Shown here one piece after another: positions 1 to 8,086 of a stretch of 64,000 nucleotides of DNA. A program made the translations under genes and the position numbers. Source of the stretch: Pseudomonadota bacterium (GTDB lineage: Bacteria; Desulfobacterota; Desulfovibrionia; Desulfovibrionales; Desulfovibrionaceae); the NCBI GenBank assembly GCA_023460395.1, contig JAEWQB010000028.1, positions 62,001-126,000 of the forward strand, given 5' to 3'. Below the pieces are notes generated by a model. That model was not told where the DNA came from. It saw only the letters and a program-made list of their open reading frames with translations, and searched no databases. Numbering within the stretch: position 1 is the first letter of the stretch; every line of letters begins with the position of its first letter.

Positions 1-333
1 ATACGCTATGCCGCGCTCCAGACAATGGTCCCCTCTCCGGCTCCGGGGACTGCGCGGGGAGAGGACGGCCCGGCCTTTGCTCCGGCAGCCAATCTGGCGC
101 TGTTACTCGCGCTGACCGCGCAGCCATTCGCCCGTGTGACCACCGTGGAAGCGGCCCCTTTTGCTGTGCGCCTGCTGCGCGAAGCGGCCCGCTCCCTCCC
201 GCCGGTTGAACGAAACCGCATGGTGACACTCCTACGGGAAGTTGCCACCGCTCCCCAAGACCGGGGCGGGCGCAATGCCTCGTTCCGGGTACTCTTTGCC
301 CCTGTCAGCCCACGGGAGACGTCTCTTGACTAA
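1..333 (+). CDS. C-terminal part of an unidentified protein (5' truncated by window edge)
   Basis: An open frame enters from the left edge in frame 1 and stops at TAA 331-333, so only the last 110 residues are visible. Codon choice is GC-rich at third positions and looks like real coding sequence. The segment is rich in Ala, Leu and Arg, with a hydrophobic strand then VEAAPFAVRLL around codons 45-60, which faintly recalls the motif I/II region of a class I methyltransferase. That is too weak for a call. The downstream methyltransferase gene begins at or just before its stop, so the two are probably co-transcribed. Confidence 0.6.
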   Translation: MRYAALQTMVPSPAPGTARGEDGPAFAPAANLALLLALTAQPFARVTTVEAAPFAVRLLREAARSLPPVERNRMVTLLREVATAPQDRGGRNASFRVLFAPVSPRETSLD

Positions 334-1258
334 CGTCAATTCTCCCGCGTGTGCCGAAACACCCACCGGCAGCCTTTCAGCCGAGACGGAGACGGCAAAA
401 ACCAGCCGCCCCCTTCCCCAGCCAAGTCCGACGGAAATTACACGGGCACGGACAATATTCCCCAGAGGGCTGTACCAGCCGGAAGATTCCTTCCATTTTT
501 CCATGGACGCTCTCCTGCTAGCCGCCTTTGCCATGGAAGCTCCGCAGGGAACCGCTCCACGGGAACACCGCGTGGCCGATCTTGGCACCGGGTGCGGCGC
601 GGTGGCGCTGGCTATGCTATTGCACGCCCATGACCTGCGGGTCCGGGGCCGCATCCCCGCGCACTGTCCCGTCATGACTGCCGCAGGATGGGACATTGAC
701 CGGGAACTTACCGATGCGGCGACCCATAACGCGATGCTGCTGGGCCTTGCGCGGCAGTTCACCGTCCACACGGGAGACATAGCCCTCATCCGTGAAACGC
801 ACATGGCTGAAACTGCGGACATGGTGGTAGCCAACCCGCCGTACCGCAGGCCAGAGCAGGGGCGCATGCCCGCTTCCACACGTCGCACGCGCGCTCTGTT
901 TGAAACTGAAGGGGCACTGGAAACATTTGTCAGGGCTGCCGCCTATCTGGTACGCAACAGGCAGAAATTTTGCTCTATTTATCCTGCGGAACGGCTGCCG
1001 GACCTTATCACCACCTGCCGAAACGCACGACTAGAACCCAAACGGCTACGCATGGTTCATTCCAAAGCGGACACCGAGGCAATACTGGTCTTGCTGGAAA
1101 CGCGGAAAAACGCTAAGCCCGGCTGCATCACCCAGCCCCCCCTCATCCTCTACGCGGGGCAGGGCGCAGCCACGACGCTTACCCCTCTGGCATTGTCTTT
1201 CTGCCCGCATCTGGCCTGCAATCCCCGCGGGCCTCAACCCGATGGAGACTGTTCATGA
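326..1258 (+). CDS. TrmN6/YfiC-like tRNA1(Val) (adenine37-N6)-methyltransferase
   Basis: Probable SAM-dependent N6-adenine methyltransferase acting on tRNA. A SAM-binding motif DLGTGCGA lies near residues 85-92 and the N6-adenine catalytic motif NPPY near 170-173, preceded by the family's QPEDSFHFSMDALLLAAF segment, as in YfiC/TrmN6. I prefer a TTG start at 326: it has a GGGAG Shine-Dalgarno at 314-318 and overlaps the stop of the preceding gene (331-333). The frame is open back to about 242 without a good ribosome site. This gives 310 aa, longer than the roughly 245 aa of E. coli YfiC because of an extra N-terminal tail and a Pro-rich C-terminus. Its stop overlaps the next start as ATGA, so translational coupling is likely. 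Family is fairly sure; the exact substrate is inferred. Confidence 0.8.
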   Translation: MTNVNSPACAETPTGSLSAETETAKTSRPLPQPSPTEITRARTIFPRGLYQPEDSFHFSMDALLLAAFAMEAPQGTAPREHRVADLGTGCGAVALAMLLHAHDLRVRGRIPAHCPVMTAAGWDIDRELTDAATHNAMLLGLARQFTVHTGDIALIRETHMAETADMVVANPPYRRPEQGRMPASTRRTRALFETEGALETFVRAAAYLVRNRQKFCSIYPAERLPDLITTCRNARLEPKRLRMVHSKADTEAILVLLETRKNAKPGCITQPPLILYAGQGAATTLTPLALSFCPHLACNPRGPQPDGDCS

Positions 1259-2070
1259 TTGGCACCTTGCGAAAACTCAAACGCTTTTTTTCCACCCCCA
1301 ACGGGAAAGCAGCCATTCTCACACTGGACCACGGGGCCAGCGACGGCATGCTGCCGGGCATTACCCGGCTTCCCGATTTGCTGGAACACATTGCGGCCCG
1401 GCCCGTGCAGGGGGTTGTGCTCAATAAGGGCTTCGCCAGAGCACACGCCCTTGCCTTACCGCCTGAAACTCCGCTGATTATCCAGCTTTCCGCTGGCACG
1501 CGGCACGGTCTGCCCGCATGGAACAAAGCCCTTGTCTGCTCCATACCCGAAGCGTTGCGTCTTGGCGCGGACGCCGTAGCCATGCAAATAAACATCGGTA
1601 ACGAATTGGAAGACCGCATGCTTGCGGACTTCGGTGCGGTAACGGACGAAGCACACCAGCACGGTCTGCCTGTGCTTGCTGTCATTTACGCCAGAGGCGA
1701 CCGGATCGTGCGTGAGCTGGACCCCAGCCTCATCGGGCACTGTATCCGGCTGGGAGGCGAATTGGGCGCAGACATGGTTTCCGTACCCTATTCCGGTGAC
1801 GCAGCCAGTTTCGCCCGTGCCGTAAATGCTTGCCCGGCTCCCGTGCTGGTCGCAGGGGGGCCAGGTCCGGCGAACTTTGACGGGGTGTTGCGCGTAACCC
1901 ACGAAGCCATGGACTGCGGTGCCAGCGGTGTGTGCATAGGCCGCAATATTTTCCAGCAAGATCAGCCGGAAGCCGCCTTGGACGCCCTGCTGGAACTGGT
2001 GCACAGCTACTCGCCCCCGGAAATGGCAGAAACGGCGGAAACGGCATTGTTGGCCCAGCCACACGCCTAG
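1255..2070 (+). CDS. Class I aldolase-fold protein (DeoC/FbaB/LsrF, ADTH-synthase-like) lacking the expected Schiff-base lysine
   Basis: 271 aa, starting at ATG 1255 in an ATGA overlap with the upstream gene. The frame shows the archaeal-type class I aldolase pattern: LDHG near 24-27, VVLNKG near 55-59, the YARGD segment near 145-149, GAELGAD-like sequence near 168-173, and phosphate-binding AGGP (200-203) and CIGRN (227-231). Relatives make 2-amino-3,7-dideoxy-D-threo-hept-6-ulosonate (the alternative aromatic pathway of Desulfovibrio and archaea), split fructose-1,6-bisphosphate, or thiolyse phospho-AI-2. In those families the strand after GAD-(I/M)-V carries the Schiff-base Lys (VKT/VKV). 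Here it reads MVSVPYSGD, so Ser176 sits at that position. The enzyme may therefore be divergent or inactive. No aroB'-like partner is adjacent. Confidence 0.75.
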   Translation: MIGTLRKLKRFFSTPNGKAAILTLDHGASDGMLPGITRLPDLLEHIAARPVQGVVLNKGFARAHALALPPETPLIIQLSAGTRHGLPAWNKALVCSIPEALRLGADAVAMQINIGNELEDRMLADFGAVTDEAHQHGLPVLAVIYARGDRIVRELDPSLIGHCIRLGGELGADMVSVPYSGDAASFARAVNACPAPVLVAGGPGPANFDGVLRVTHEAMDCGASGVCIGRNIFQQDQPEAALDALLELVHSYSPPEMAETAETALLAQPHA

Positions 2071-2075
2071 GTGCC

Positions 2076-2345
2076 ATGTTTAAATTCGTTGTCATATTGT
2101 CTGTCGCGGTTTGGCTGGGGAGCCTGTTCTTCAGCCGAAAGCGCCGCGTTATCCGGGATATAAACCATCTGCTCACCCTCATTATCGGCGCTGCGCTTTT
2201 TTTTGCCTCAAGCACCGCGCTGCGCGGCACTATGATATATGAACGCATGCTCTACTATGTCCCGGTCCTGCTCCTCATGGCTGCGGGATCGTGGGGTGCC
2301 GCCTACCTTATTGTAAGACGGCTTAAAGCTTCTTCCCGCAGATAA
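2076..2345 (+). CDS. Small membrane protein of unknown function
   Basis: 89 aa from ATG 2076, five bases after the aldolase stop, so probably the last gene of the same transcript. It contains an N-terminal hydrophobic segment (about residues 3-18), a basic stretch SRKRRVIRD, then two more hydrophobic segments (about 31-47 and 60-82) and a basic C-terminus KASSRR. This predicts two or three transmembrane helices with Arg-rich cytoplasmic loops. I do not recognise the family. The frame could be read further upstream, but that would sit inside the aldolase gene, and ATG 2076 is the first sensible start. Confidence 0.6.
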   Translation: MFKFVVILSVAVWLGSLFFSRKRRVIRDINHLLTLIIGAALFFASSTALRGTMIYERMLYYVPVLLLMAAGSWGAAYLIVRRLKASSRR

Positions 2346-2395
2346 CCGGAACCGCTCCCCGAAACATTCTATTTTGTCACACGCTCCCCCTATTC

Positions 2396-2424
2396 TTGAC
2401 GCGAAGCTATCCCCCCCCTAGTGT
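2396..2424 (+). promoter_or_regulatory. Candidate sigma-70 promoter for the alcohol dehydrogenase gene
   Basis: TTGACG (2396-2401) followed after 17 bases by TAGTGT (2419-2424), about 75 bases upstream of the yqhD start. The -35 match is good and the -10 is weak. The spacer is a run of C. Confidence 0.35.
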
Positions 2425-2497
2425 AAAAAGATACGTTCCCGATCGCGCCATGACGCACATGCCGCGCGTTCACAATCCGCCATATAAGGAGTATCGC

Positions 2498-3673
2498 ATG
2501 AACAATTTTTCTTACGCCAACCCCACGCGCATCCAATTCGGCAAAGGAGAGATCGCCGCATTGAGCACGTTGCTAGGCCCATCCGAAACTATTTTGCTCG
2601 TCTATGGCGGCGGGTCCATCAAGCATAACGGAGTATACGATCAGGTCATGACCGCCCTGAAGGGGCGCATGGTTGTAGAATTTTCCGGGGTGGAGCCAAA
2701 CCCTTCCGTGGAGACACTGGATAACGCCGTGGCCTTGGGCAGGGCGAAAAACGCCACGTTCATCCTCGCTGTGGGTGGGGGATCGGTCATCGACGGCTGT
2801 AAATACATTGCCGCCGCCATGGCCTACTCTGGAGACGGCTGGGATATTTTGACCGGCAAGCATGTTGTTTCGCAGGCCCTCCCGCTGGGAGCAGTGCTCA
2901 CCATTCCCGCCACCGGATCGGAATCCAACGCCGGAGCGGTTATTTCTCGCCGGGCGACACACGAAAAATGTGCGTTTCATTCTCCGGCAGTCATGCCGCG
3001 CTTTGCGATTATGGACCCGGACGTTATCCTTTCCCTGCCCGAACGGCAGGTCGCCAATGGGCTTGTGGACGCGTTTGTTCATGTATGTGAGCAGTACATT
3101 ACCACCCAAGCCGGTGCCATGGTGCAGGACGGCTATGCGGAGGCCCTACTGCGCACACTCGCCTCGCTGACGGCGGATGTTGCCAACCGGCAAGATGAAA
3201 ATTGGCGCGCCAATTTCATGTGGGCAGCCAATCAGGCGCTTAACGGCCTCATTGGTGTGGGAGTACCCCGCGACTTCGCAACCCACATGCTGGGGCACGA
3301 ACTCACCGCCCTTTTCGGCATCGACCATGCCCGCACACTCGCCGTGGTGCAGCCGTCTTTACTGCGGTCGCAAATGGCGGTCAAAAAGGGCAAACTGGAG
3401 CAAATGGGACGCACTGTCTTTGATTTGCCGGACGGCCCCGACCTTGCCGAACGCACCATACAGGCCATTGAAGCGCTGTATCACTCGCTGAACGTCGGCA
3501 CCCGCCTGCGTGACTATGCGGACAACGGTGCGCCCGTTGCGGACGGTCCAGAATTCCAAAAAGCATTGGACGCCTTGGAAGCGCAATTACGCGAGCACGG
3601 GCAGACAGCTTTGGGTGAGCACGGAACCATCACACTAGCTGTGAGCCGCGCCATTTACATCGCCGCGCTGTAA
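2498..3673 (+). CDS. yqhD: YqhD-type NADPH-dependent iron/zinc alcohol (aldehyde) dehydrogenase
   Basis: 391 aa, the normal size for YqhD/BdhA (387 aa), and it can be aligned with E. coli YqhD along its whole length from memory. The start is ATG 2498 with ATAAGGAG upstream; an upstream extension of the frame has no ribosome site. Cofactor motifs are GGGS (37-40) and VGGGSVID (92-99). The probable metal ligands are Asp191, His195, His263 and His277, matching D194, H198, H267 and H281 of YqhD. The family reduces short-chain and toxic aldehydes such as those from lipid peroxidation. It stands alone, with a weak promoter upstream and a strong terminator 40 bases downstream. Confidence 0.92.
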   Translation: MNNFSYANPTRIQFGKGEIAALSTLLGPSETILLVYGGGSIKHNGVYDQVMTALKGRMVVEFSGVEPNPSVETLDNAVALGRAKNATFILAVGGGSVIDGCKYIAAAMAYSGDGWDILTGKHVVSQALPLGAVLTIPATGSESNAGAVISRRATHEKCAFHSPAVMPRFAIMDPDVILSLPERQVANGLVDAFVHVCEQYITTQAGAMVQDGYAEALLRTLASLTADVANRQDENWRANFMWAANQALNGLIGVGVPRDFATHMLGHELTALFGIDHARTLAVVQPSLLRSQMAVKKGKLEQMGRTVFDLPDGPDLAERTIQAIEALYHSLNVGTRLRDYADNGAPVADGPEFQKALDALEAQLREHGQTALGEHGTITLAVSRAIYIAAL

Positions 3674-3710
3674 GCCAAAGCATTTCCCCTGTCCGATAAC
3701 TGCAAGTACG

Positions 3711-3743
3711 AAACGGCCCCTTTTTTAAAAAGGGGCCGTTTTT
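3711..3743. terminator. Rho-independent terminator, probably bidirectional
   Basis: A near-perfect inverted repeat AAACGGCCCC (3711-3720) / GGGGCCGTTT (3732-3741) with T6/A5 in the middle and T-runs on both sides. It ends the rightward yqhD transcript. Confidence 0.85.
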
Positions 3744-3814
3744 GCGCTTTCCCAGCCGCAGCAAATGGGAACGGCGGGAAGCGCAACAAGCAGATACCGC
3801 ACCGGGCCGCAGCA

Positions 3815-3853
3815 AATAAAACGGGGCCTCGTGCAGTTACTGCCAAGGCCCCG
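3815..3853 (-). terminator. Rho-independent terminator of the chemoreceptor operon
   Basis: On the minus strand, CGGGGCCT (3853-3846) and AGGCCCCG (3829-3822) pair, and the hairpin is followed by TTTTATTT. It lies 38 bases past the chemoreceptor stop. Confidence 0.8.
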
Positions 3854-3890
3854 ATGTTCGCTAGCTGTCCATTGCACCGTGCGCAGTGTG

Positions 3891-5924
3891 TCAGGAATGT
3901 TCTCCGCCACGCATAGTTTCAATAATGCCGTTCAATTCACGCGCAAGCCGGGCAAGGTCTGTCACAGCCTCGGTTGAACGGCGCATCGCCTCTGCGGTTT
4001 CCCGTGAAATAGCATCCACGTTTTCCACGGAATGGCTTATCTGCTCACTGGCAGCGGACTGCTCTTCACTGGCGGTGGCAATGCCCCGCACCTGATCTGC
4101 CGTGGCCTCCACCATGCCCACTATGGCCTGAAGCGACTTCCCGGAATGATTAGCCATGCGTGTGGATTCCTCCACGAGGCTCACCGTTTTTCCGGTAGCT
4201 TCCGCATTAGCCTGCGCGCACTGGCGAATAGCTTCCACGTGAGCGACCACTTCCCGTGTGGCGGTCATGGTTTTTTCCGCCAATTTCCGCACTTCGTCCG
4301 CCACCACAGCGAATCCGCGCCCGGCATCTCCTGCGCGGGCAGCTTCAATGGCGGCATTAAGAGCCAGCAGGTTTGTCTGGTCGGCAATGTCCTCAATGGC
4401 GGTGATAATACGCCCAATCCCCTGAGCTTGCCGCCCCAACTCGTCCATCTCCTGCTTGAGAGCCTCTGCCTGCCCCGCGATAATGTGGATGGTGGTCACC
4501 ATTTGCTCCACAATTTCCGCCCCTTCCTGCGCTTGTTCATGCGCCTGCATGGCGGATTCCGCAGCCTGTGAGGCTCCTTGCGCCACTTCCAGGACAGATG
4601 CGTTCATCTGGGTCATGGCAGTTGCGGATTCACCACTAAGTTTTCTCTGCGTTTCCGCTCCCGCGCTGGACTGTTCTATCTGCGTCGAAAGCGCTTCTGA
4701 CGCCGCAGCCACCCGGTCGGAAACCTGTCCGGCAGCCTGTGCGGCTTCGGTGATGGCCAAATTTTGCGCCTCCACCACTTTTTGCTGCCGCCGCGTCGCG
4801 GTCATGTCTGTACACAAAATAAACGCGCCAATGCGTGCCCCGTCCAAGTCATGAATGGGCGAGGCATCCATCACCATAACCACTTCGTTTCCGGTGCGCG
4901 CGGTGAAAATGTGCTCTTCGCCCGTTACGCTCCCTTCTCCGGCAAGTGCCCGGTGTGCCGCCGTTTCCTGTTCGGCATCGCCAAACAGGAAGGCTCCCAT
5001 ATCCTGTCCCATGTACTGCGAAGACGGCTGATCCAGCCCGACAAGCCGCAGCATGGCCTCGTTGGTGTACGTGACGTGCCCGTTGGTATCCACCACAACA
5101 ATGGGGCTGGTCATGCCCTCCAGAACGCCTCTGGAAAAACCCAGCTCCGTTTTCAGCTTACGGACCATATTGCCCAAATGCTGCGAGAGCTGCCCAAGTT
5201 CGTCCTCTGACCGGACCAGCAAGTCCGCATTTAGGTTGCCCCGGCTCACTTCTTCGCTAGCATTTGTGATATACCGCACCGGGTTCACGATGCTTTTACG
5301 GATAAAGAGCAACACCCCGCCCAGCAGAGCCAAAAGCCCTACAGCCGAAACCGCGATGTTTTCATACAACTGAAACCGGATATCCGCGATGACAGGGGAA
5401 ATATCCTGCGCTACTAGCAACTGGCCCAGAATAGGCTGGGATTTCCCATGGCAGTGGTAGCAGGAGGGCGTGTTGGCAATGCTGGTTACTCGGACGAACA
5501 ACGTACGCCCTTTATCTTCTATGGTTGCCCCGGCCCGCACAGGTTCACGCAGTGCCCGTTCCGACAATGCCAACATATCCGGCGAAGAAAGAATTTCACT
5601 CAGGTCGCGGCGTTCCGCAGCCGTGTCGGTGCTATAGGTGATATTGCCCCGGAAATTCGTCATGTAGAGAGCCAGATCTCCGTACTTTTCTCTCAGCCGG
5701 GCAAATTCCTCACGTGTGCCCTGATCGTTGCCAACGACCATAGGTTTTTCGATAGACATCTGCACCAGTTCAGACGCGCGCGTCATGGAACGATCCAACT
5801 CGCTGTGCATCGTGGAACGCTGCATATACGCACTCAGCCCCACCAATACCACAAACACGATGACCGAAATGGTGGAGACAAGCAGAGTGGTTTTGGCCCC
5901 TATGGAGTGCCGTGCTATTGCCAT
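3891..5924 (-). CDS. Methyl-accepting chemotaxis protein with periplasmic heme c motif (DcrA-like redox/oxygen sensor)
   Basis: 677 aa. The order is TM1 (about 10-32), a periplasmic domain with a CYHCH heme c attachment motif (Cys155-x2-Cys158-His159), TM2 (about 187-208), HAMP (about 210-262), a PAS domain (about 265-380), and a long methyl-accepting signalling domain with the conserved hairpin tip GRGFAVVADEVRKLAEKT. This layout matches DcrA of Desulfovibrio vulgaris (668 aa), a c-heme chemoreceptor reported to sense oxygen or redox potential. The assignment is by architecture, not alignment. The gene starts 9 bases after the stop of a tetraheme cytochrome gene on the same strand, so the two are surely co-transcribed. 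That suggests the cytochrome exchanges electrons with the receptor heme or shares its signal (inference). Confidence 0.88.
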   Translation of the reverse strand: MAIARHSIGAKTTLLVSTISVIVFVVLVGLSAYMQRSTMHSELDRSMTRASELVQMSIEKPMVVGNDQGTREEFARLREKYGDLALYMTNFRGNITYSTDTAAERRDLSEILSSPDMLALSERALREPVRAGATIEDKGRTLFVRVTSIANTPSCYHCHGKSQPILGQLLVAQDISPVIADIRFQLYENIAVSAVGLLALLGGVLLFIRKSIVNPVRYITNASEEVSRGNLNADLLVRSEDELGQLSQHLGNMVRKLKTELGFSRGVLEGMTSPIVVVDTNGHVTYTNEAMLRLVGLDQPSSQYMGQDMGAFLFGDAEQETAAHRALAGEGSVTGEEHIFTARTGNEVVMVMDASPIHDLDGARIGAFILCTDMTATRRQQKVVEAQNLAITEAAQAAGQVSDRVAAASEALSTQIEQSSAGAETQRKLSGESATAMTQMNASVLEVAQGASQAAESAMQAHEQAQEGAEIVEQMVTTIHIIAGQAEALKQEMDELGRQAQGIGRIITAIEDIADQTNLLALNAAIEAARAGDAGRGFAVVADEVRKLAEKTMTATREVVAHVEAIRQCAQANAEATGKTVSLVEESTRMANHSGKSLQAIVGMVEATADQVRGIATASEEQSAASEQISHSVENVDAISRETAEAMRRSTEAVTDLARLARELNGIIETMRGGEHS

Positions 5925-5933
5925 GACAACCTC

Positions 5934-6413
5934 CTAGTGACCACCGCTGTAGATCAGCGGCTTATAGCCAAATGTGCCCACACGGCTTTCGTTATGACAA
6001 CCTCCACAGTTTTCTATGGAAGGCCGCCTGCTGATAGACGCGGGATCTCCCCCGGACTCCACATGCGCGGCGCCCGGCCCATGACAAGTTTCACAGCCCA
6101 CATCAGCCAGATGCGGCGTTGTTTCGTAGCTGACAAAACCGCCCTTGCCGTACCCGGTGGTATGGCATTCGTAGCAGCCTTCCAGTTCTTCCTTGGTTAA
6201 ATCAGACGCCATGACGCTCACACTTTTCCACGAACGCGCCTTCTTGGAATGCGTCGTGAACTGGGTGTATTCTGCCTCATGGCATTCCGCACAGGCTTTG
6301 GAACCTACATATGGTCCCGCCGCGCCCTGTTGAGGAAAGCCCAATCCCACACAGAAAAAGAGAAAGAACAGCATTCCCGCCATTCTCCAATTCTTCGTAG
6401 TCAACGCGCCCAT
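5934..6413 (-). CDS. Periplasmic tetraheme cytochrome c (cytochrome c554-like)
   Basis: 159 aa from ATG 6413, which is preceded by GGAGG with a 4-base spacer; longer upstream reading lacks a ribosome site. A signal peptide occupies about residues 1-32. Four CXXCH heme sites are visible: CAECH (41-45), CYECH (80-84), CETCH (107-111) and CGGCH (136-140). Additional His residues (55, 101, 117) could be distal ligands. Spacing and the CHGPGAAH segment resemble the cytochrome c554/multiheme group. It is the first gene of a two-gene operon with the heme-bearing chemoreceptor. The physiological partner is unknown. Confidence 0.85.
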   Translation of the reverse strand: MGALTTKNWRMAGMLFFLFFCVGLGFPQQGAAGPYVGSKACAECHEAEYTQFTTHSKKARSWKSVSVMASDLTKEELEGCYECHTTGYGKGGFVSYETTPHLADVGCETCHGPGAAHVESGGDPASISRRPSIENCGGCHNESRVGTFGYKPLIYSGGH

Positions 6414-6940
6414 AGAGCCTCCAACCGGCAGACTGCCCATGCCCGCCAGTGCCTTCCCGCAGGAACCGCCTGCGCGCCCCCTGCCATCCCAAACTAGCGC
6501 CCCCACGCTTCCGCCTGAAACTGTATCGTTCCGCTCTCGCTGTATCTGGAAAACAATATTCCGTCCACAAAAAGCGGACAAGCTGACTGACCACACACCT
6601 ATTAAAAAGTCTTACTGCATTTTTCAGACAGCACACTACATACACCTTCATTCTAATACCGTTTTTCGTGTCACAATGCGTAAATGAACATTGCCCCCCA
6701 TCCTAATACGGGCTTATACCTTTATTTTGTAAATATAACACTGCGGAATAGACGGTCTCTCCCCTTACTGGCAGGGAGAGACAACACAAAAACATGCCAT
6801 GATCGACGATGCATAAAAAATGATGTAGCATGCGGAATTGGCCTATTGCATCGGGAATTGCCGGGGCGGAATAAACTGCCAAACCATTTCAACCAGTTGT
6901 ATGCACGCATACTTTTGGCAAGACACGCAAAGGAGAGGGT
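6414..6940. other. Divergent intergenic region between cytochrome operon and SDR gene
   Basis: About 525 bases without a convincing gene. The stretch from 6590 to 6830 is AT-rich, as expected for two divergent promoters, but I could not fix clear -35/-10 pairs. A hairpin CTCTCCC (6757-6763) / GGGAGAG (6774-6780) is present without a T-run. Short open frames here on both strands have poor codon use and no ribosome sites. Confidence 0.5.
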
Positions 6941-7678
6941 ATGCCCCAGCACAATAAAACAGCCATCATCACCGGTAGCTCTCGCGGTATTGGCGCAGCC
7001 ATTGCGGCACGGTTAGCCAAAGATGGATTCAATAGCGTCGTTAATTACGCAGGCTCGAAAAAAGCCGCCAATGAGGTCGTCGCGCAAATTGTATCCGCTG
7101 GAGGCAAGGCTATCGCGGTCCGGGCCGATGTTGCTAACCCGGCGGAAGTCAAAATGCTCTTTGACAAAACAGAAGCGGCGTTTGGCGGCATTGACGTGCT
7201 CGTTAACAATGCGGGGATTATGCAGCTCGGTGCTCTGAGCGAGGTAGACGACGCCCACATTGACAGGCATATCGCCATCAACCTGAAAGGAACCCTCTAC
7301 GCGCTGCGTGAGGCTGCAAAACGGTTACGCAACGGCGGGCGCATCGTGAACCTTTCCTCATCGGTCGTGGCGCTGCGGTTTGAGACATACGGAGTGTATG
7401 CGGCGACCAAGGCTGCGGTGGAGGTGCTTACCCCCATTCTTGCCAAGGAACTCCGGGGTCGCCTGATCACCGTGAATGCCGTGGCCCCCGGCCCCACCGC
7501 CACAGACCTTTTCCTCGACGGAAAGCCGGACGCGGTTATTGAAAGGCTGTCCAAGGCCAACCCTCTGGAACGGCTTGGCACCCCGGAAGATATAGCGGAT
7601 GCCGTGGCCTTTCTCGTCGGTCCCGATGGCGGGTGGGTGAACGGGCAAGTGCTCCGTGCCAACGGCGGCATGATTTAG
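6941..7678 (+). CDS. Short-chain dehydrogenase/reductase (classical SDR, FabG-like)
   Basis: 245 aa from ATG 6941, preceded by AAAGGAGAGG. Classical SDR features are TGSSRGIG (11-18, nucleotide binding), NNAG (89-92), catalytic Ser around 139-141 and Tyr153-x3-Lys157 (YAATK), ending with the family's WVNGQVLRANGGM. The segment PTATDLFLDGK and the overall pattern resemble the glucose/3-oxoacyl reductase-like SDRs that reduce small carbonyls. The substrate cannot be read from the sequence. It is a single gene, with a modest terminator hairpin downstream. Confidence 0.88.
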   Translation: MPQHNKTAIITGSSRGIGAAIAARLAKDGFNSVVNYAGSKKAANEVVAQIVSAGGKAIAVRADVANPAEVKMLFDKTEAAFGGIDVLVNNAGIMQLGALSEVDDAHIDRHIAINLKGTLYALREAAKRLRNGGRIVNLSSSVVALRFETYGVYAATKAAVEVLTPILAKELRGRLITVNAVAPGPTATDLFLDGKPDAVIERLSKANPLERLGTPEDIADAVAFLVGPDGGWVNGQVLRANGGMI

Positions 7679-7721
7679 CCGCGTGCGGATGTTGCCCGAA
7701 ACAGCACATAACTAACCGGCT

Positions 7722-7755
7722 GGCGGGAGGTCTTCAGCCCCCGCCGCCTTTTCAA
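7722..7755 (+). terminator. Possible terminator of the SDR gene
   Basis: GGCGGG (7722-7727) pairs with CCCGCC (7740-7745), followed by GCCTTTTCAATTTT. Short stem with an imperfect T-run. Confidence 0.45.
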
Positions 7756-7831
7756 TTTTCTGCCACTCCCCTGCGGGCGGGCACCCTGCGAACAGGAAAG
7801 CCGCGCAGACTGGCGAATCCCCCAACACGCA

Positions 7832-7873
7832 CAAAAATAAAGTCCACCTAGGCGGCTACGCACCTAAGTGGAC
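7832..7873 (-). terminator. Terminator of the original host tRNA-Ser gene
   Basis: On the minus strand GTCCACTTAGG (7873-7863) pairs with CCTAGGTGGAC (7852-7842) with one wobble, followed by TTTATTTTTG. It lies 17 bases past the tRNA 3' end, so it is the native terminator now separated from its promoter by the mobile element. Confidence 0.75.
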
Positions 7874-7890
7874 ATAAATGGATACCGAAG

Positions 7891-7948
7891 TGGCGGAGGG
7901 AGAGGGATTCGAACCCCCGGAGGGCTTGCACCCTCAACAGTTTTCAAG
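7891..7948 (-). pseudogene. 3' half of host tRNA-Ser(UGA), cut by the mobile element
   Basis: Reading leftward from 7948: CTTGAAAACTGTTGAGG (anticodon loop with TGA plus the 3' side of the anticodon stem), a long variable arm GAGGGTGCAAGCCCTC, T-arm with GGTTCGAATC, acceptor strand TCCCTCC, discriminator G and encoded CCA (7893-7891). The D-arm and 5' acceptor strand GGAGGGA are missing here; sequence upstream of 7948 is element DNA. The matching 5' half is at 21246-21197. Joining the halves through the shared 17-bp core rebuilds a normal class II tRNA-Ser(UGA). Confidence 0.9.
7932..7948. repeat. Attachment core, left end (att site)
   Basis: CCTCAACAGTTTTCAAG, identical to 21197-21213. In tRNA terms it covers the anticodon loop and the 3' side of the anticodon stem, a location used by many tyrosine recombinases. 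Just inside the element (7949-7969) the sequence contains CTATCAAC, which also occurs in the host tRNA D-arm next to the other core. Confidence 0.88.
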
Positions 7949-8054
7949 TGCGATTCAACTATCAACAATTATCACCACTTGCCATTTTTATTCAAATAAT
8001 ATCATATAGATATATGTTCAAAAAGCTTTTGAAAAATCAGGAATATTCAGAGCT

Positions 8055-8080
8055 GGTGGAGCAAAATTGGAGCAAGTGGA
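8055..8080 (+). repeat. Candidate integrase arm-type sites, left end
   Basis: Three tandem TGGAGCA units (starting near 8056, 8068 and 8076) lie about 110 bases inside the left core. The same TGGAGCAAA motif occurs as two tandem copies about 110 bases inside the right core (21071-21091). Paired inner repeats at equal distance from the cores are typical of arm-binding sites of lambda-type integrases. Confidence 0.6.
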
Positions 8081-8086
8081 GCACGA

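Noticed and set aside
1..400. Possible frameshift joining the first partial gene to the methyltransferase
   Set aside because: The two frames overlap only as a normal short gene overlap, and a TTG start with a good ribosome site explains the second gene.
6684..7016. Plus-strand open frame of 110 codons before the SDR gene
   Set aside because: It overlaps the SDR start region in another frame, has poor codon use and no ribosome site.
7891..7948. Intact tRNA-Ser at the left junction
   Set aside because: The sequence before the core is element DNA with no GGAGGGA acceptor strand or D-arm, so no complete tRNA can fold.
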